This document shows positions 1-10,353 of a stretch of DNA of 64,000 nucleotides, in pieces. The notes under the pieces were generated by a model. That model worked only from the letters and a program-made list of their open reading frames with translations. It did not search any database and was not told the origin of the DNA. Within the stretch, counting starts at the first letter, position 1; each line of letters begins with the position of its first letter. The stretch covers positions 47,628,714 to 47,692,713 of the forward strand of contig CM049320.1 in NCBI GenBank assembly GCA_026874595.1, written 5' to 3'. Both the position numbers and the translations under genes were made by a program. Source of the DNA: Sipunculus nudus. Its lineage: Eukaryota; Annelida; Sipuncula; Golfingiida; Sipunculidae.

Positions 1-1577
1 CAGAATAGGGGTCAATTTCGAGTTCCCAAACAGAGGGAAAAAAGTTGTTGCAAAATTCATTTTTTCTTCTTTCCTTTTCAAGCGGGATATATGAAAGGTC
101 AAAAACTCCCATCAGCAGCGCACTTTTATCCATACTTGCTTTTTTACCACAATAGAAGAATAGCATTCTTTAGTCAGCAAGTCAACTCCGTTACAGCAGT
201 TTGTTTTTTTTTAAATCACAAAATAATGCGGTAAAAAAAGAAGAATGAATGTGTCACGTAAGTAGATTTTACAAAAGTATGGTACACAATCATCATAAAC
301 ACTAGAGTTTGATATGAAAATTATTCCTGACATTTTTATTAATGCTAAATAATAAGGTGATAGTGCACACAAATGTTTGACCCATAAAGTGCATTGAAGA
401 GAACTTGCTAAAAGAGACAGGTATACGCTCAATATTACTGATCTCCTACAAATTGTCCATCATTTGACAATAGTTTGTAACGTTATCTTCTGCAAAGTAT
501 GGAGGAAAACGGTCGAATACAGTTTTTGGCTAAAATGTTGCGCTGACTGGAATGTAACGGAGTTGATAACGCACTAAATTATTAAGATATTCTTACCTAA
601 ACTTTTAACACATTTGAACAAAAAGTAAACAGATAACTATCAAGTTGTATCATGCTAAAATATATCGACACAAGTTACCCTGACCGGTAAACAAAAGTTT
701 ACCATATAAAGTTTATTTTAAACACATAAAGTCAATTAATGTAAATTACTGCTAAATTGAACAACTCAGCTCGGGATTGTTGCGAGAAAGAACTTGCTAA
801 ATGCCTACCTACTAGGTATTAAACCATTTCAATATGAATTCAATAAAAACATATTTCTCCTTTAATGACAATAAAATACTTGAGAAAGTAAAGAAATGCC
901 AACATTATCTAAATCCAGGAAAATATTGTTACAATTAAGAGCTGTAACGGAGTTGATCAATTTTCAACAAAAATGATAGTCTTGTTACCTTATAGAGCTG
1001 TGCTATATATGCAACTGGCATTAAAGGCTAGTGTCATCTAAACTAATAAAATATTACCATTAATTTCACAAATATTTAAAACAATAACGCAAATATTATA
1101 GTAAACTGATACCAATTTTTGGATTTACAGTGAATCCTAAGTAAAAAGGGCCTGCTCGACCACTTAAAAGGTGTACACAGTAATATGTTCCAAAACTTTC
1201 TCCTAATTTAATGCAAAAGACTTCATGTTTTATTAAAAAGTCATAATTTCCTTGGATGGTCAATGCAATGCTAAAACGTGATGGAGCTGAACACTTTCAG
1301 CGGCCTTGTAATCAACCTGAATTCGTGTTACAATAAAAGCTGTCAGGTGTAGAACAGAGAACGGAATACACAACACACAGTGTTCATATTTTGAATGTTC
1401 TCCTTTCGTTTGTGGGCTAAGGGGATATTCTTTCTTATATAAATGCCTAACACTTCATTAGATGAATCCAACAGAAAATAATAATGTCTATATACCCTCA
1501 TTCGTTCTTTTCCAGTCTTAGCCATGGTGATTAGCCTGTAAACCCAATGAATTTAAGTTATAAGCTCATAAACAAAC
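1..1577. other. AT-rich intergenic DNA, no gene seen
   Basis: No reading frame here shows recognisable domains or splice borders. The short frames at 211-432 and 1343-1525 are rich in AT-type residues and look random. The only structure noticed is three copies of a 15-bp motif at about 181, 553 and 943 (described separately). The hAT element at 1578 interrupts this DNA. Confidence 0.6.
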
Positions 1578-2684
1578 TAGAGGTGCGGACCGGACCGCTT
1601 GGACCGATAACACAAAATACCGGACCGCTTATTCCTGGACCGGACCGGTTGGACCGCCGAACTTAATGTTTAAAGGATTAAGTTAAACAAATGTGTTTCA
1701 GGATTTAGTTTCACCAACAATCGTGTTATGAACAAGGGGTAATAAACCATCTCAGAAAGACTCATTGGCTACATAAAATATATTTAAAGCAATGACAGCT
1801 GCAATAGTACAATTATATACGTGCATATGTATTATTTTATTTTTTTTTCCATCGTGAGTAACAGTTAAAGTTTATTTTTTGTTATTAACTTATGATTGAA
1901 GTGACATGTTCAGCATTAGATCATTGTCCCTGCTGTGTTGCACAATGCTGATACTTTTGCTTAGTATAATAAGACCAATTTCTATACGATGAATACATTA
2001 AATATATTCTTTATATTAAATTATTAACAAAGGATTAATAAGTTTTCTGTATCAGATCGCACATAAACCATTACATAACTTATCAGCTGATGTCAATCTG
2101 CATCCCTGCCCAGTATAATCTTTGAATCAGCTCGCCCAACCCTGCACATTAGATTAATAAGTTTTCAATATCAAATCGCACTTAAACCGCTACAAAACTT
2201 CATCAGCGTATGTCAGCCCGCATCTATCCCCGCCAAGCAAATTCTTTATATCAGCTCGCTCCACCCTGCACATTTGGCTTATATTCTAATCACTATGCCC
2301 CACACAGTAACACAAAATATTTACCACTGAAAAATTTATTAAAAAAGACTGATTCTAAAAAAGAAATTTTAAATTTGTCATTAAAAATCAAACCCAGATC
2401 CTGCGATTAAAGTATAGATTATTATATTACATTTATAGCACGTTTTGTTGTGTATGATATTTGGTTTTGTTAAATATTTGAACAAATATATGTAATAAAA
2501 AATATGTAGAACAAACGTTGAATAAAAGGAATTACAATATATTTTAATTTTGATGATATTTTAACAAATGTGCCGAACCCCTTGGACCGGTCAACCTTAT
2601 GGACCGGAACGCTTACAGCTTGACCTGACAAAAACAGGGCGCTTACTTGGTGCATCGAACGGTCCGGTCCGGTCCGCACTTCTA
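1578..2684. mobile_element. Non-autonomous hAT element with perfect 8-bp target duplication
   Basis: Inverted ends TAGAGGTGCGGACCGGACCG (left) and, read from the other end, TAGAAGTGCGGACCGGACCG (right) define the element. Both fit the hAT terminal pattern YARNG. It is flanked on each side by the same eight bases, AAACAAAC (1570-1577 and 2685-2692), the duplication size made by hAT transposases. GGACCG is reiterated near both ends, as expected of subterminal binding sites. The 1.1 kb interior has no transposase frame, so the copy depends on an enzyme made elsewhere. Inference: a recent insertion, because the duplication is intact. Confidence 0.92.
2032..2270. repeat. 119-bp tandem duplication inside the hAT element
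   Basis: Two diverged copies start at about 2032 and 2151. Both contain the series ATTAATAAGTTTT, TCGCAC, CCCTGC and CAGCTCGC in the same order and spacing. The duplication lies wholly within the hAT element at 1578-2684. Confidence 0.75.
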
Positions 2685-4084
2685 AAACAAACTTATAAAA
2701 TATGTCTAATATATAAGTTTCAATGTTTCTATTGCTGTCAAATTTCAAGACTAAAGCATTTTTTAATTACCAAAATTAGTTATTTGTTTTCAAAGAGCAA
2801 CAGTATTTTCCAGACCAAGATAAACGCATTAAAAGGGATTATACTATATATCAAGTGGTCAGTGAAGCTGCTTCTTATCTTCAGTGTGCTTATTTATAAA
2901 TCCTCTCACCAGAGAATAATTTATTACTGGTTGGACTTTTCATAGAAAAAATGTTTGGTGATTCGTCAACTCCGTTACAATAGAATGGCAACGGAGTTGA
3001 TCGTAACGGAGCTGATTATTTATTAAATTTTACCTAATCAGCGGACATGATAGACATGAAATCCTTCAAACAAATATTTCAATTCTGATAGATTTACGAT
3101 GCCTCTCTCTGTTCATGGATGTTTATAGGTTTCAACAATTACTTTTTTTCACAAATGGCGTAACAGAGTTGATGGGTGAATTAAGCTACTTTACTTTTTA
3201 TACACTTTTTCACTGATAAAAATCAAAACTCCGGATTGAAGCCATGATTCTTCACTTTGAATGCCCTACACTGTAACGAATGATATGATCAGCCACTCGA
3301 TTTGTTCCACTGGATGGCTGTAGATGGCATATTGGTGCAGTTGTAACGGAGTTGACGAAAATTTAGGACATGGCTTCGTTAGTCCAGCGAGTGAAAAATA
3401 CTGAAGAGCAGCTCATAGAAATTTTGTAGGAAGCACATTAGATCTTGTTTATAGTAAACAAACACAAAAATACCCGAATTATTAGTGATGGGTACTAAAT
3501 TTATTTATATTTTCATTGGAACCTCTTATTTAGGACATATATTTTTTTATTACGGTTTCATTTTGGATCTTAAAAATTGGCCCTAAAATTGTATCTGGAC
3601 TTACTCTTGCAATATTACCCTCACATGGGGAATCGAAATAAATCGTCAAACTCATTCTGATATAATTATAACCATGATTGTGTGTTAATAATACCCTATG
3701 AAGCAGTCGGACCCTATTTTGACCCCTATTTGAAGAATTGCACTTTTGTGCAACAACTCCCTCTTAAATATTTTAAAACTAAAAGTACAAAAGAGAGTTA
3801 TCTTACCAGAACTGTTCACAGGTAATCAACGAGGACTGCGTGAGCGTCCATGACAAGCATGCACATTGGAGTTGGAAGCAGTTGCAACTGGGAGAACTGA
3901 AGATGGCGTTGGGTGCCCTTCTCTCTGATTGGCTGAGGGCCATAATAGAGGGGCGTACCAGTGTAGGTTCAGACTTAGTTTTCAAGCAGCAACTCTGTCA
4001 CAGCGCAAGTGCGAGTGGTTGTGTCAGCATGTTGTTACTTTGTTTCCCGTGTGAAATGTACACCTCACGCAGTGGTGTGAACGC
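2685..4084. other. Intergenic DNA, no gene supported
   Basis: Holds the second group of the 15-bp motif up to 3356, then AT-rich sequence. The frame at 3840-4268 (plus, 142 codons) has no recognised domain and is overlapped by open frames on the minus strand, so I do not call it a gene. GATTGGCTGA near 3927 resembles an inverted CCAAT box but nothing downstream supports a promoter. Confidence 0.5.
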
Positions 4085-4810
4085 ACAACACGCATTCAAA
4101 CCGATTTGGGTAAAGCGGTTTGACCAAAGCGTTTTGAAAACGTTAGTGTGTGAAAGAGGTATAACTTTAAGGGGTAGGCTTTCGGCGTCTGCATTCACTG
4201 CTGGAACAAATGAAGCTAAAGTGAGCGAGATGAGGCCTAGTAATCCTGACTGGAGGCGCCAGGCTTGAAATTCGTCAGTAGTGAATTCTGAAGAGTAGTC
4301 TGTCATCAGCGAATGAAGATTTCCGAAGTATGCGAAGTCTTGCTTTAGGAGCGTGGTTGTGGTCGTGGAGTATATGAACTAAGAGCCCTTCAGATGAATG
4401 CTTGTATATTTGCCAAGTAAGCATCCGCCAATAACTGCAAGTTTGCTTCCATAAGTGATCAGTTTGCTTCCAGGCTTGAGCTGTGTGGATTCGATTCCTC
4501 TGGCTTTTAATATTGCAACATCTGGAAATTATTCGACGTCTTTTGTGGCAGCATTTATTTATGAACTCCACCAGTTTTGAAAATCTACTCAGAAACATCA
4601 TTGATCGAGTACCATCGCACGGTTCAGTTGCCTTTGACTGTCACACTAATGTGCATCAAATTTCTATCTTTAGTGAATCTACAATCTTCTTCTATCAACG
4701 GATGTCACCGGTATTCATCATTTGTTGTCAGACACCCTTTGGTGATTGGCACCATGCTGAACGCCTTTGGTTCAAACCCATTTGGTTTGGTTGCCAAACC
4801 ACGTGCTTAA
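4085..4810 (+). mobile_element. Possible PIF/Harbinger-like DNA transposon remnant
   Basis: A block near 4113-4136 (reading GGTTTGACCAAAGCG) recurs inverted near 4757-4782, with about one mismatch in eight, suggesting inverted ends. Between them the plus strand encodes fragments in two frames. Around 4562-4590 it reads NSTSFENLLRNI, and in the next frame from about 4600 it reads SLIEYHRTVQLPLTVTLMC. These loosely recall the N-terminal part of PIF/Harbinger transposases, where a MxxxxF..LL segment precedes a LAVTLR-like segment. The match is weak, the frame is broken and no catalytic residues can be assigned. It may instead be unrelated repeat DNA. Confidence 0.3.
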
Positions 4811-4926
4811 TAGTGCAACCTTATATAAATCCAAAGCTCCAATACCCCGGCTTCAACCGCCTCTGAAATGACCTGATCTCCCATAGGAAACTGATTTTGG
4901 GCGTCGGCATTTCCATGGATGATGGT

Positions 4927-6121
4927 CAGGGTTGGGCGGGTAATACCCAGGCGGGTAGTACCCCTTGATCGCCGGGCGGGCAATAAGCATTAAAACCCAC
5001 ATGCGAGTTTAAATGAGCAATATGATTTGGGCTTTTCTAGAAGCATTCTTTTCAATCTTAGAATCACTGCATAAAATGCATATAATCAAATAAAGAGGTG
5101 ATGTCTTGTAGCACACTGCAAGAGACTTCCACCATACGACTGGTGCAGTAGTAGGGGCAGCTTTAACCATTGCAGAAGGCAAAGGACCTGTCATGAATGA
5201 CAGAGGAGATGGGATAAAGTCATCATTGTGCCTCATCAACTCTTCCTGAGCTTGAACAATGTATTCCTGGTTTAGGCATTTTCCACGATACACTGGATGC
5301 AAAAGATTTGCAAGAAAGTGGCTTGGGGTTAAAGCCTGGTCACAGGATCTTTTGGTTTCATGGTGGCAGTCAGAGATCACACTATGACTGAAAAGACCTA
5401 ACTAAAGATCTCTCACATGCCCTGGATATATATATAGCAGAATCATACTATAATGAAATCCTTTGAGTAACTCTGGATTACCTAGGCTGTACTCCACTAT
5501 ACAACCTCTCATATTCTTGTAATAACAATAACCCCCAGTGTCAGTGCCCAGTGGATGCCATTGCTTCTGCAGCAGAGTCCCAGTGAGGTGTCACTTTGGC
5601 TTCACCTGTGTGGTATCCTATACATGTACTGCCAATCAATTGACACTTGGCAGCCAGTAACCATCTTTTGTCAACCAGTTAGCCAGTTTGTGTACACACC
5701 CAATAAGTAATCCATCCACTTTCAATCTTTTATCGGTACAAAGGAAATTATTTCAAAATCATTAAATAATACAAATGATAGGTTCAGATAGAAATATGAT
5801 TGAAATAATGGGAGTTACAAAGTACGGTAGGTTTATACTCCATCTTAAAGGCTCCTGATTTTTTAAAATTATCATTATAACTGCTAAATATTACCAATAT
5901 CAGTTATATATTATCTATTTTATATAGTTATATATATTTTAAAGCAAAGAAGCATACTGACCACAGTATTTCCCAAGCTGGTACAAGAAATTTTGAGTTC
6001 AGTCAGTTGCCATTGGAGACTATTTGCCCATAAAACCCGTAAAACCCATAAAACCCGGGTTTACCCAGTAAAACCCACTTGACTGGGGTTTAAGCTTAAA
6101 ACCCGGGTTTGCCCAAACCTG
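4927..6121 (-). mobile_element. hAT element with decayed transposase and near-perfect 8-bp duplication
   Basis: Left end begins CAGGGTTGGGCGGGTAATAC and the right end, read inward, begins CAGGTTTGGGCAAACCCGGG, both matching the hAT YARNG start. The flanks are ATGATGGT (4919-4926) and ATGATAGT (6122-6129), a target duplication with one mismatch. Short AAACCC/GGGTTT blocks are reiterated near the right end. Inside lies the C-terminal part of a hAT transposase on the minus strand (5009-5380). The 1.2 kb length is too short for a full transposase gene, so this is an internally deleted copy. Confidence 0.88.
5009..5380 (-). pseudogene. hAT transposase C-terminal fragment
   Basis: The minus-strand frame of 123 codons resembles the C-terminal region of hAT transposases. 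It has LTPSHFLANLLHPVYRGK, which corresponds to the family's 'hxLAyxLhPxyrGkxL' segment, followed about 50 residues later by APVVWWKS, corresponding to the PxxWW part of the hATC dimerisation domain. The catalytic DDE residues and the zinc-finger N-terminus are absent. No start codon is convincing, because the similarity runs up to a stop just before the frame opens. It sits inside the hAT element at 4927-6121 and shows that element's orientation. Confidence 0.75.
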
Positions 6122-6240
6122 ATGATAGTGCAGTTTTACTACCGAAACACCAGGGTCGTCGATTAATATAGACGATTAACCGGTTACGCTTGAAACCTGA
6201 ATCCTTGGAAAGAATAAAGTGATTTGTGGTCCTAGACCAC

Positions 6241-7083
6241 TGTTACGGAACCTAATAACAACAGATCACGTGGTCGTGACGAGCATAAATTTTGTTATGG
6301 AGATAAAATAAAATCAGATTCTGTAACACTAGGCAGCGTGAAATGTCTATAGGGGAATGAATAAAGAAGTCGGTGTTTTTTTTGTTTGTTTTTTTTTGTT
6401 AACAAATAACTATAATTTATTCTTAAAACAACCCTAACATTACAATACACTAAATCAATACAATTTCACAGTATAACAACAGATCAACAGCAAAACAATA
6501 CAATTACACGGTATAATAAATAAAGTGTGCAGTACCTGGATACCACTACTGTCACAGCGACTACAAGTCTTTTAAAATGTATAATCCAGATGAACAGTTC
6601 ACATAAATCTTCTCAGAGAATAACAGTCCAGTTCAATCACAAAATCAATTTGTTGAAATCCAAAAGTGAAATTCTGGTAGTGATCCCAAAAGCAAACTGA
6701 AGACTATATAATATCCGTTACAAATATCGAAGAAGATCTATAATTGCTGCAATATCGGAAAGGCCGACAAACTGACACTCTTTCATGTACGCTTGAATAT
6801 TTCTCTCTCCTCCCTGGCTCTAAACACAGCCTTTTATTTATAAATTTTCAACTCTAGCCGAGAATTTTCCATTTCCCGAACAATCCAAAGAACCCAACAG
6901 TACACGCGCCAAAAACAGACTAGAACAAAGAACTCTGTGTTTCTACATGTCAGTGTTCGCACGTGGGCCGGCCCGGCTCGGCCAGGCGATGCTGTCATAG
7001 CAACGAGCTATGCGTGCTACACAAACCAAATGTCAACAACACATGGAACATCCGTGTGCACAATTAAACAGACATCTGTAACA
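6241..7083 (-). mobile_element. Solo LTR, Ty3/gypsy family, minus orientation (copy A)
   Basis: Begins TGTTACGGAACCTAATA and ends CATCTGTAACA on the plus strand, the inverted TG...CA ends of the LTR at 54737. It shares that LTR's internal blocks: TAGGCAGCGTGAAATGTCTA, a T-rich tract, and (on the minus strand) an AATAAA in GAATAAATTATA. It is 843 bp, longer than the 751-bp copy at 54737, and diverges in the U3 part. Flanking tetranucleotides are CCAC and CCAT, a possible imperfect target duplication. No internal retrotransposon sequence is attached on either side. Confidence 0.82.
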
Positions 7084-7477
7084 CCATTATGACATGATTT
7101 TCCGCCAACAGGCGAACCTTCTTTATGCAAGTAATACTGGTCATACTTCACCAGATATACACGTAGAAACTGCTGATAGGGTAACAAAATCACTTCACAA
7201 ACTTCAACAGATTAACACAGAAATTGCCAATTGGCCCAGACCTGTGGTCATATTTCTCTAGATATTTCTAGAGATCAGCATTTCTTCTACAAGTTTTTGT
7301 AAGCGCCACAGCAATATACTTGAACATCATTCTAGTCACAAGTAATATTAATATCGACCTTACACATCAGACTGCAAGAAAGGTAAGCAGCGTTCTCATA
7401 AACATACTGACGATCAAACAGATTAAAGGGAAACACGACGATATATTGAATGGTTTACTTTTGTGATATTAAAAATG
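7084..7477. other. Unassigned DNA downstream of the USP gene
   Basis: No open frame or repeat was recognised. It lies between the solo LTR and the probable polyadenylation signal of the USP gene, so part of it may be 3' flanking sequence. Confidence 0.4.
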
Positions 7478-7483
7478 TTTATT
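7478..7483 (-). terminator. Probable polyadenylation signal of the USP gene
   Basis: AATAAA on the minus strand about 140 bases downstream of the stop codon of the last USP exon. The distance suits a short 3' UTR. No downstream GU-rich element was tested. Confidence 0.45.
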
Positions 7484-7622
7484 TCTTCGACGTATGTAAA
7501 TAAACCCCCCACTCGGAGGTCCAGTCTCAAACGTGTATGTTACAATTTAACGTCAACCAGAAACAAAATGCCCTCCCGATATGAGAACTGTCACTGCTGG
7601 AAGAGATGAGAGCAGGGATGGG

Positions 7623-7817
7623 CTAGAATTCCGGAACCACCAGGACTGAACATTTGGCGTGTTTGACCACATGGTCGCAGACGCTCCCCAGAATGGTTCT
7701 CTTCGCTTTACTACCTCCTTTCGCTCCAACCACAATTAACTCCGGTTTCCTCCTTTCCGCCACCTGCAGGATGTACACGCTTGGTTTCTCTAGCTCCGCC
7801 TCAAACATGCCCCAAAC
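7623..7817 (-). CDS. Universal stress protein, last coding exon
   Basis: Encodes the C-terminal half of a USP-fold domain, about 64 residues ending in LVVPEF and a TAG stop. The segment VVGAKGGSKAKRTILGS is a perfect match to the USP nucleotide-binding signature G-2x-G-9x-G(S/T). It is followed by a CDHVVKHAKCSVLVV strand-helix-strand end that closes the alpha/beta fold. The exon is preceded on the minus strand by TGTGTTTATAG, a good acceptor, giving a codon-phase-0 start with residues VWGMFEAE. USP domains bind ATP or AMP and are linked to stress responses in the cytoplasm; many invertebrates have multi-copy families. The AATAAA at 7478-7483 fits its 3' end. The downstream half is intact, with no frameshift. 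Confidence 0.87.
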   Translation of the reverse strand, partial: VWGMFEAELEKPSVYILQVAERRKPELIVVGAKGGSKAKRTILGSVCDHVVKHAKCSVLVVPEF

Positions 7818-8040
7818 CTATAAACACACCAAGTTATCTACTTAATGTAGGCAACGGTTTTTGACATATATGAACAAAATGTCTCATACAGGCATGTCAC
7901 GTGATGGTTTATAGGGTTATGTTATGCAATAAGCCGAGGAGGGATATTATAGCTCCATCCATCCGTCTGTCCCTTTATCCCCTTAATAGATATTAAGTGG
8001 TTCCTCGCCTTATTAGGTTTTGGTCACTTTAGATTTTTTT

Positions 8041-8098
<58 letters not shown>

Positions 8099-8105
8099 AT
8101 ATTTG
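8041..8105. repeat. (TA)n microsatellite in USP intron
   Basis: A run of TA dinucleotides of about 60 bases, interrupted near 8086, lying in the short intron between the two 3' USP exons. Confidence 0.9.
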
Positions 8106-8196
8106 TCTCGATGTCTGTGCTTCCACTTTACTGCTCTCTTATTGATTTACCCGCCATGTGTCTATATATTAAGGTGTGTTAGTGTGTGAGACCTGC

Positions 8197-8279
8197 CTGG
8201 TTGTCTTTCATCTTCTGACGGAACCTTTCTTCTAAATCTTTCGTCTTCTTTCGGGCCAACCGCTCGATGGAAACCATAT
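8197..8279 (-). CDS. Universal stress protein, internal exon
   Basis: On the minus strand, after an acceptor GTTGATGACAG, 83 bases encode MVSIERLARKKT followed by KDLEERFRQKMKDNQ. This basic, amphipathic stretch matches the USP helix that precedes the second half of the domain. The exon starts with two bases completing a codon (phase 1) and must end at CAG to stay in frame with the exon at 7623-7817. The intron then starts GCAGGT, a GC-AG type donor. Using the GT four bases further on would shift the next exon out of frame to a stop. The link rests on fold position and frame, not on an alignment. Confidence 0.65.
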
Positions 8280-8583
8280 CTGTCATCAACATTAATTGAC
8301 ACAAGATTAATAATTATTATCAATAATGCTAACATACATTTACATAAACATGCTACCAGATAATGCAATTTCAGTAATCTAAAATATACATTAAACGTTA
8401 ATACACGATATATTAATTAGTAGGAATTTGCATTTAGTAAATCAGTATCAAAAGGACTCCACACTTTTACCATGTACTCGAGATGTCAGAAGATAGACAT
8501 ATATAGCGTGACGGTAACGAGTAAATAAATTTATTTTGGCTTCTAGAAAGACGGTACAGGCAACAATGAATATTAATGTATCT

Positions 8584-9363
8584 TGTTACAGGTGCTCTTT
8601 TTTATTGTGTGACACGGGCGTAACTCGTGTTGTGACACCCTCGCCGGGCTGTTTGTTACATTCTATATTTATTCCGTACTGGTTGAACTCTCGTTGTCAT
8701 GTTAGCCTAGGTCTTTCACGCCTGGTCGTGGGTCACCTGGTATGTAGGGATACACACGGCGATGTTCTTCTGGATGGTTCCTGTAACGCGTGTTTACTGT
8801 GTTGTGTAGGATCCTTAGGACTGTTCGAGAAATGGAAAATTCTCGGCTTAGGGTGTGTTTTAGAGCCGGGCAGAGAGCAGAGAAGTTTTCCAGCGGACGC
8901 AGAAGCGTGTGTCAGTTTCTGGGATTTTATCCGACGTGTGCGGCAATTATAGATTTTCTTCAGAGTTTCTCCTGGATTTTGTGCATTTGGACTTCAGTTT
9001 AATTTCTGGATTGTTACAAGAGCTTTACACTGGACTGTCATTCTCCGAGAGTATACATTTAAAGAACTTTTCGTAGTGACGGTGTTGGTATTCGGGTACT
9101 TTTCACATTATTTTTCTGGACGATTGTATTAATTTGTTGTTATACCGCCGTTTTACTGTATAATTGTATTGATTTAGTGTATTGTAATGTTAGGGTTGTT
9201 TTAAGAATAAATTATAATTATTTGTTTACAAAAAAACACTGACTTCTTTATTCATTCCCCTAGACATTTCACGCTGCCTAGTGTTACAGAATCTGATTTT
9301 TTTCCGTTACAGAATTTGTGTTCATCACGCATACGTGATCTGTTTATATTAGGTTCCGTAACA
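8584..9363 (+). mobile_element. Solo LTR, plus orientation, with 4-bp target duplication (copy B)
   Basis: Starts TGTTACAGGTGCTC and ends GGTTCCGTAACA. It is flanked by ATCT on both sides (8580-8583 and 9364-9367), a perfect 4-bp duplication. It contains GAATAAATTATA near 9205 as a probable polyadenylation signal and shares the block CATTTCACGCTGCCTAGTGT with the other copies. At 780 bp it is full length. A lone LTR with intact duplication is the expected product of recombination between the two LTRs of one element. It lies inside the large USP intron in antisense direction to that gene. The frames at 8536-8952 and 8790-9002 are part of it and are not genes. Confidence 0.93.
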
Positions 9364-10353
9364 ATCTGTGCTGATGGCATGCGCTGTGCTGATGTAATGC
9401 GCTGGGAATCGTCTGCACATAGGTGTAAGGGGACATGTTAAATCATCATTACGTTTTGACTCACCAGTTTTCTATACCTTTTGACCCAGTAACATTGTTT
9501 TACGCATATTTTTGCAACGAACCAGGCCTAACAACATACTAAATTTGGCGTTACATTTGGACTCTTCCTTTTTGAATCAAAACGTTTAGGGGGAATATAA
9601 CGTACATTTCCACAATTTGTATGTGAACTTGAAGACACCGGTGCAAACACTGAAACATTTTCTTGTATTTTATCTTCCCGGAAATCTTAAATTTTTAGGG
9701 TTAGGGTTGAGGATTAGTGTTATTCAATTCAGGGTATACCGAACAGGGAAAACAACATGTCGCTTTGTGTTATGTCTCAAGGAGAAGCTTACAACAAATG
9801 TTGTCAGCTGGGACACTTTTAGGCTAAAGGGGCAGGGGGACATCTATCCCTTACTTTTTAAAAGGAGGTAGTGGTCCACAAAGTTCCTTTTGTCCCTCAC
9901 TCTTGGGGGGGGGGGGGGGGGATACAACCTTTATACGAGAAAATTGTTCAGTTTCCCCCCTCAGATCTATCCACAGTAGTATGTCAGTTACGCATTTCAC
10001 ATTATGAAATTTAGCATGGCACATATTATATCCGTACTCCTGTATCCCACCCCCTCCCCCGCCCACACACTCTCTGAACAAACGTTGTAAGCGTCGCTGT
10101 TGCACCATTTCAGTGAGAATGAGATACTATCGCTTGGCAACGAGATAAAAATAAAATTCTGCGTGTCCTATACGAGCCACCATACACTCCCGATTAAACC
10201 CTAGCTAATGTTTTTTTTTTTTTTTTTGTCTGCGTAGTTTATACCCTAAGAATCCGGCTAAACTACTCGATATCGACCAAATGTGTGTAAAAAAGTAACA
10301 AAGAACGAGAAATTTGATGATGATCATGATCATATGGTTTGAACGTTCTGTAA
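9364..10353. other. Intronic/unassigned DNA with homopolymer tracts
   Basis: No gene was recognised. It carries a poly-G tract near 9905-9921 and a poly-T tract near 10210-10227. The frames at 9617-9871 and 9851-10108 overlap on opposite strands, contain homopolymer-coded runs and are not supported. Confidence 0.5.

Larger units (their letters stand above)
181..3356. repeat. Cluster of a dispersed 15-bp motif TGTAACGGAGTTGAT
   Basis: The motif TGTAACGGAGTTGAT, or a one-base variant, occurs about eight times: near 181-195 (reverse), 553-567, 943-957, 2965-2979 (reverse), 2989-3001, 3003-3015, 3160-3173 and 3342-3356. Copies fall in two groups either side of the hAT insertion at 1578-2684. They are neither tandem nor evenly spaced. 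I did not find the full motif elsewhere in the window; the similar bases near 54775 belong to an LTR and differ after the first nine positions. This could be a set of subterminal transposase-binding sites of a larger DNA transposon or a protein-binding cluster. The family was not recognised. Confidence 0.6.

Noticed and set aside
1-3790. A single large transposon with ends at 1-60 and 3700-3790
   Set aside because: Both places contain ATAGGGGTCAA and AGAGGGA...GTTGTTGCA, but in an order that does not form inverted or direct ends. The left side is also cut by the window edge.
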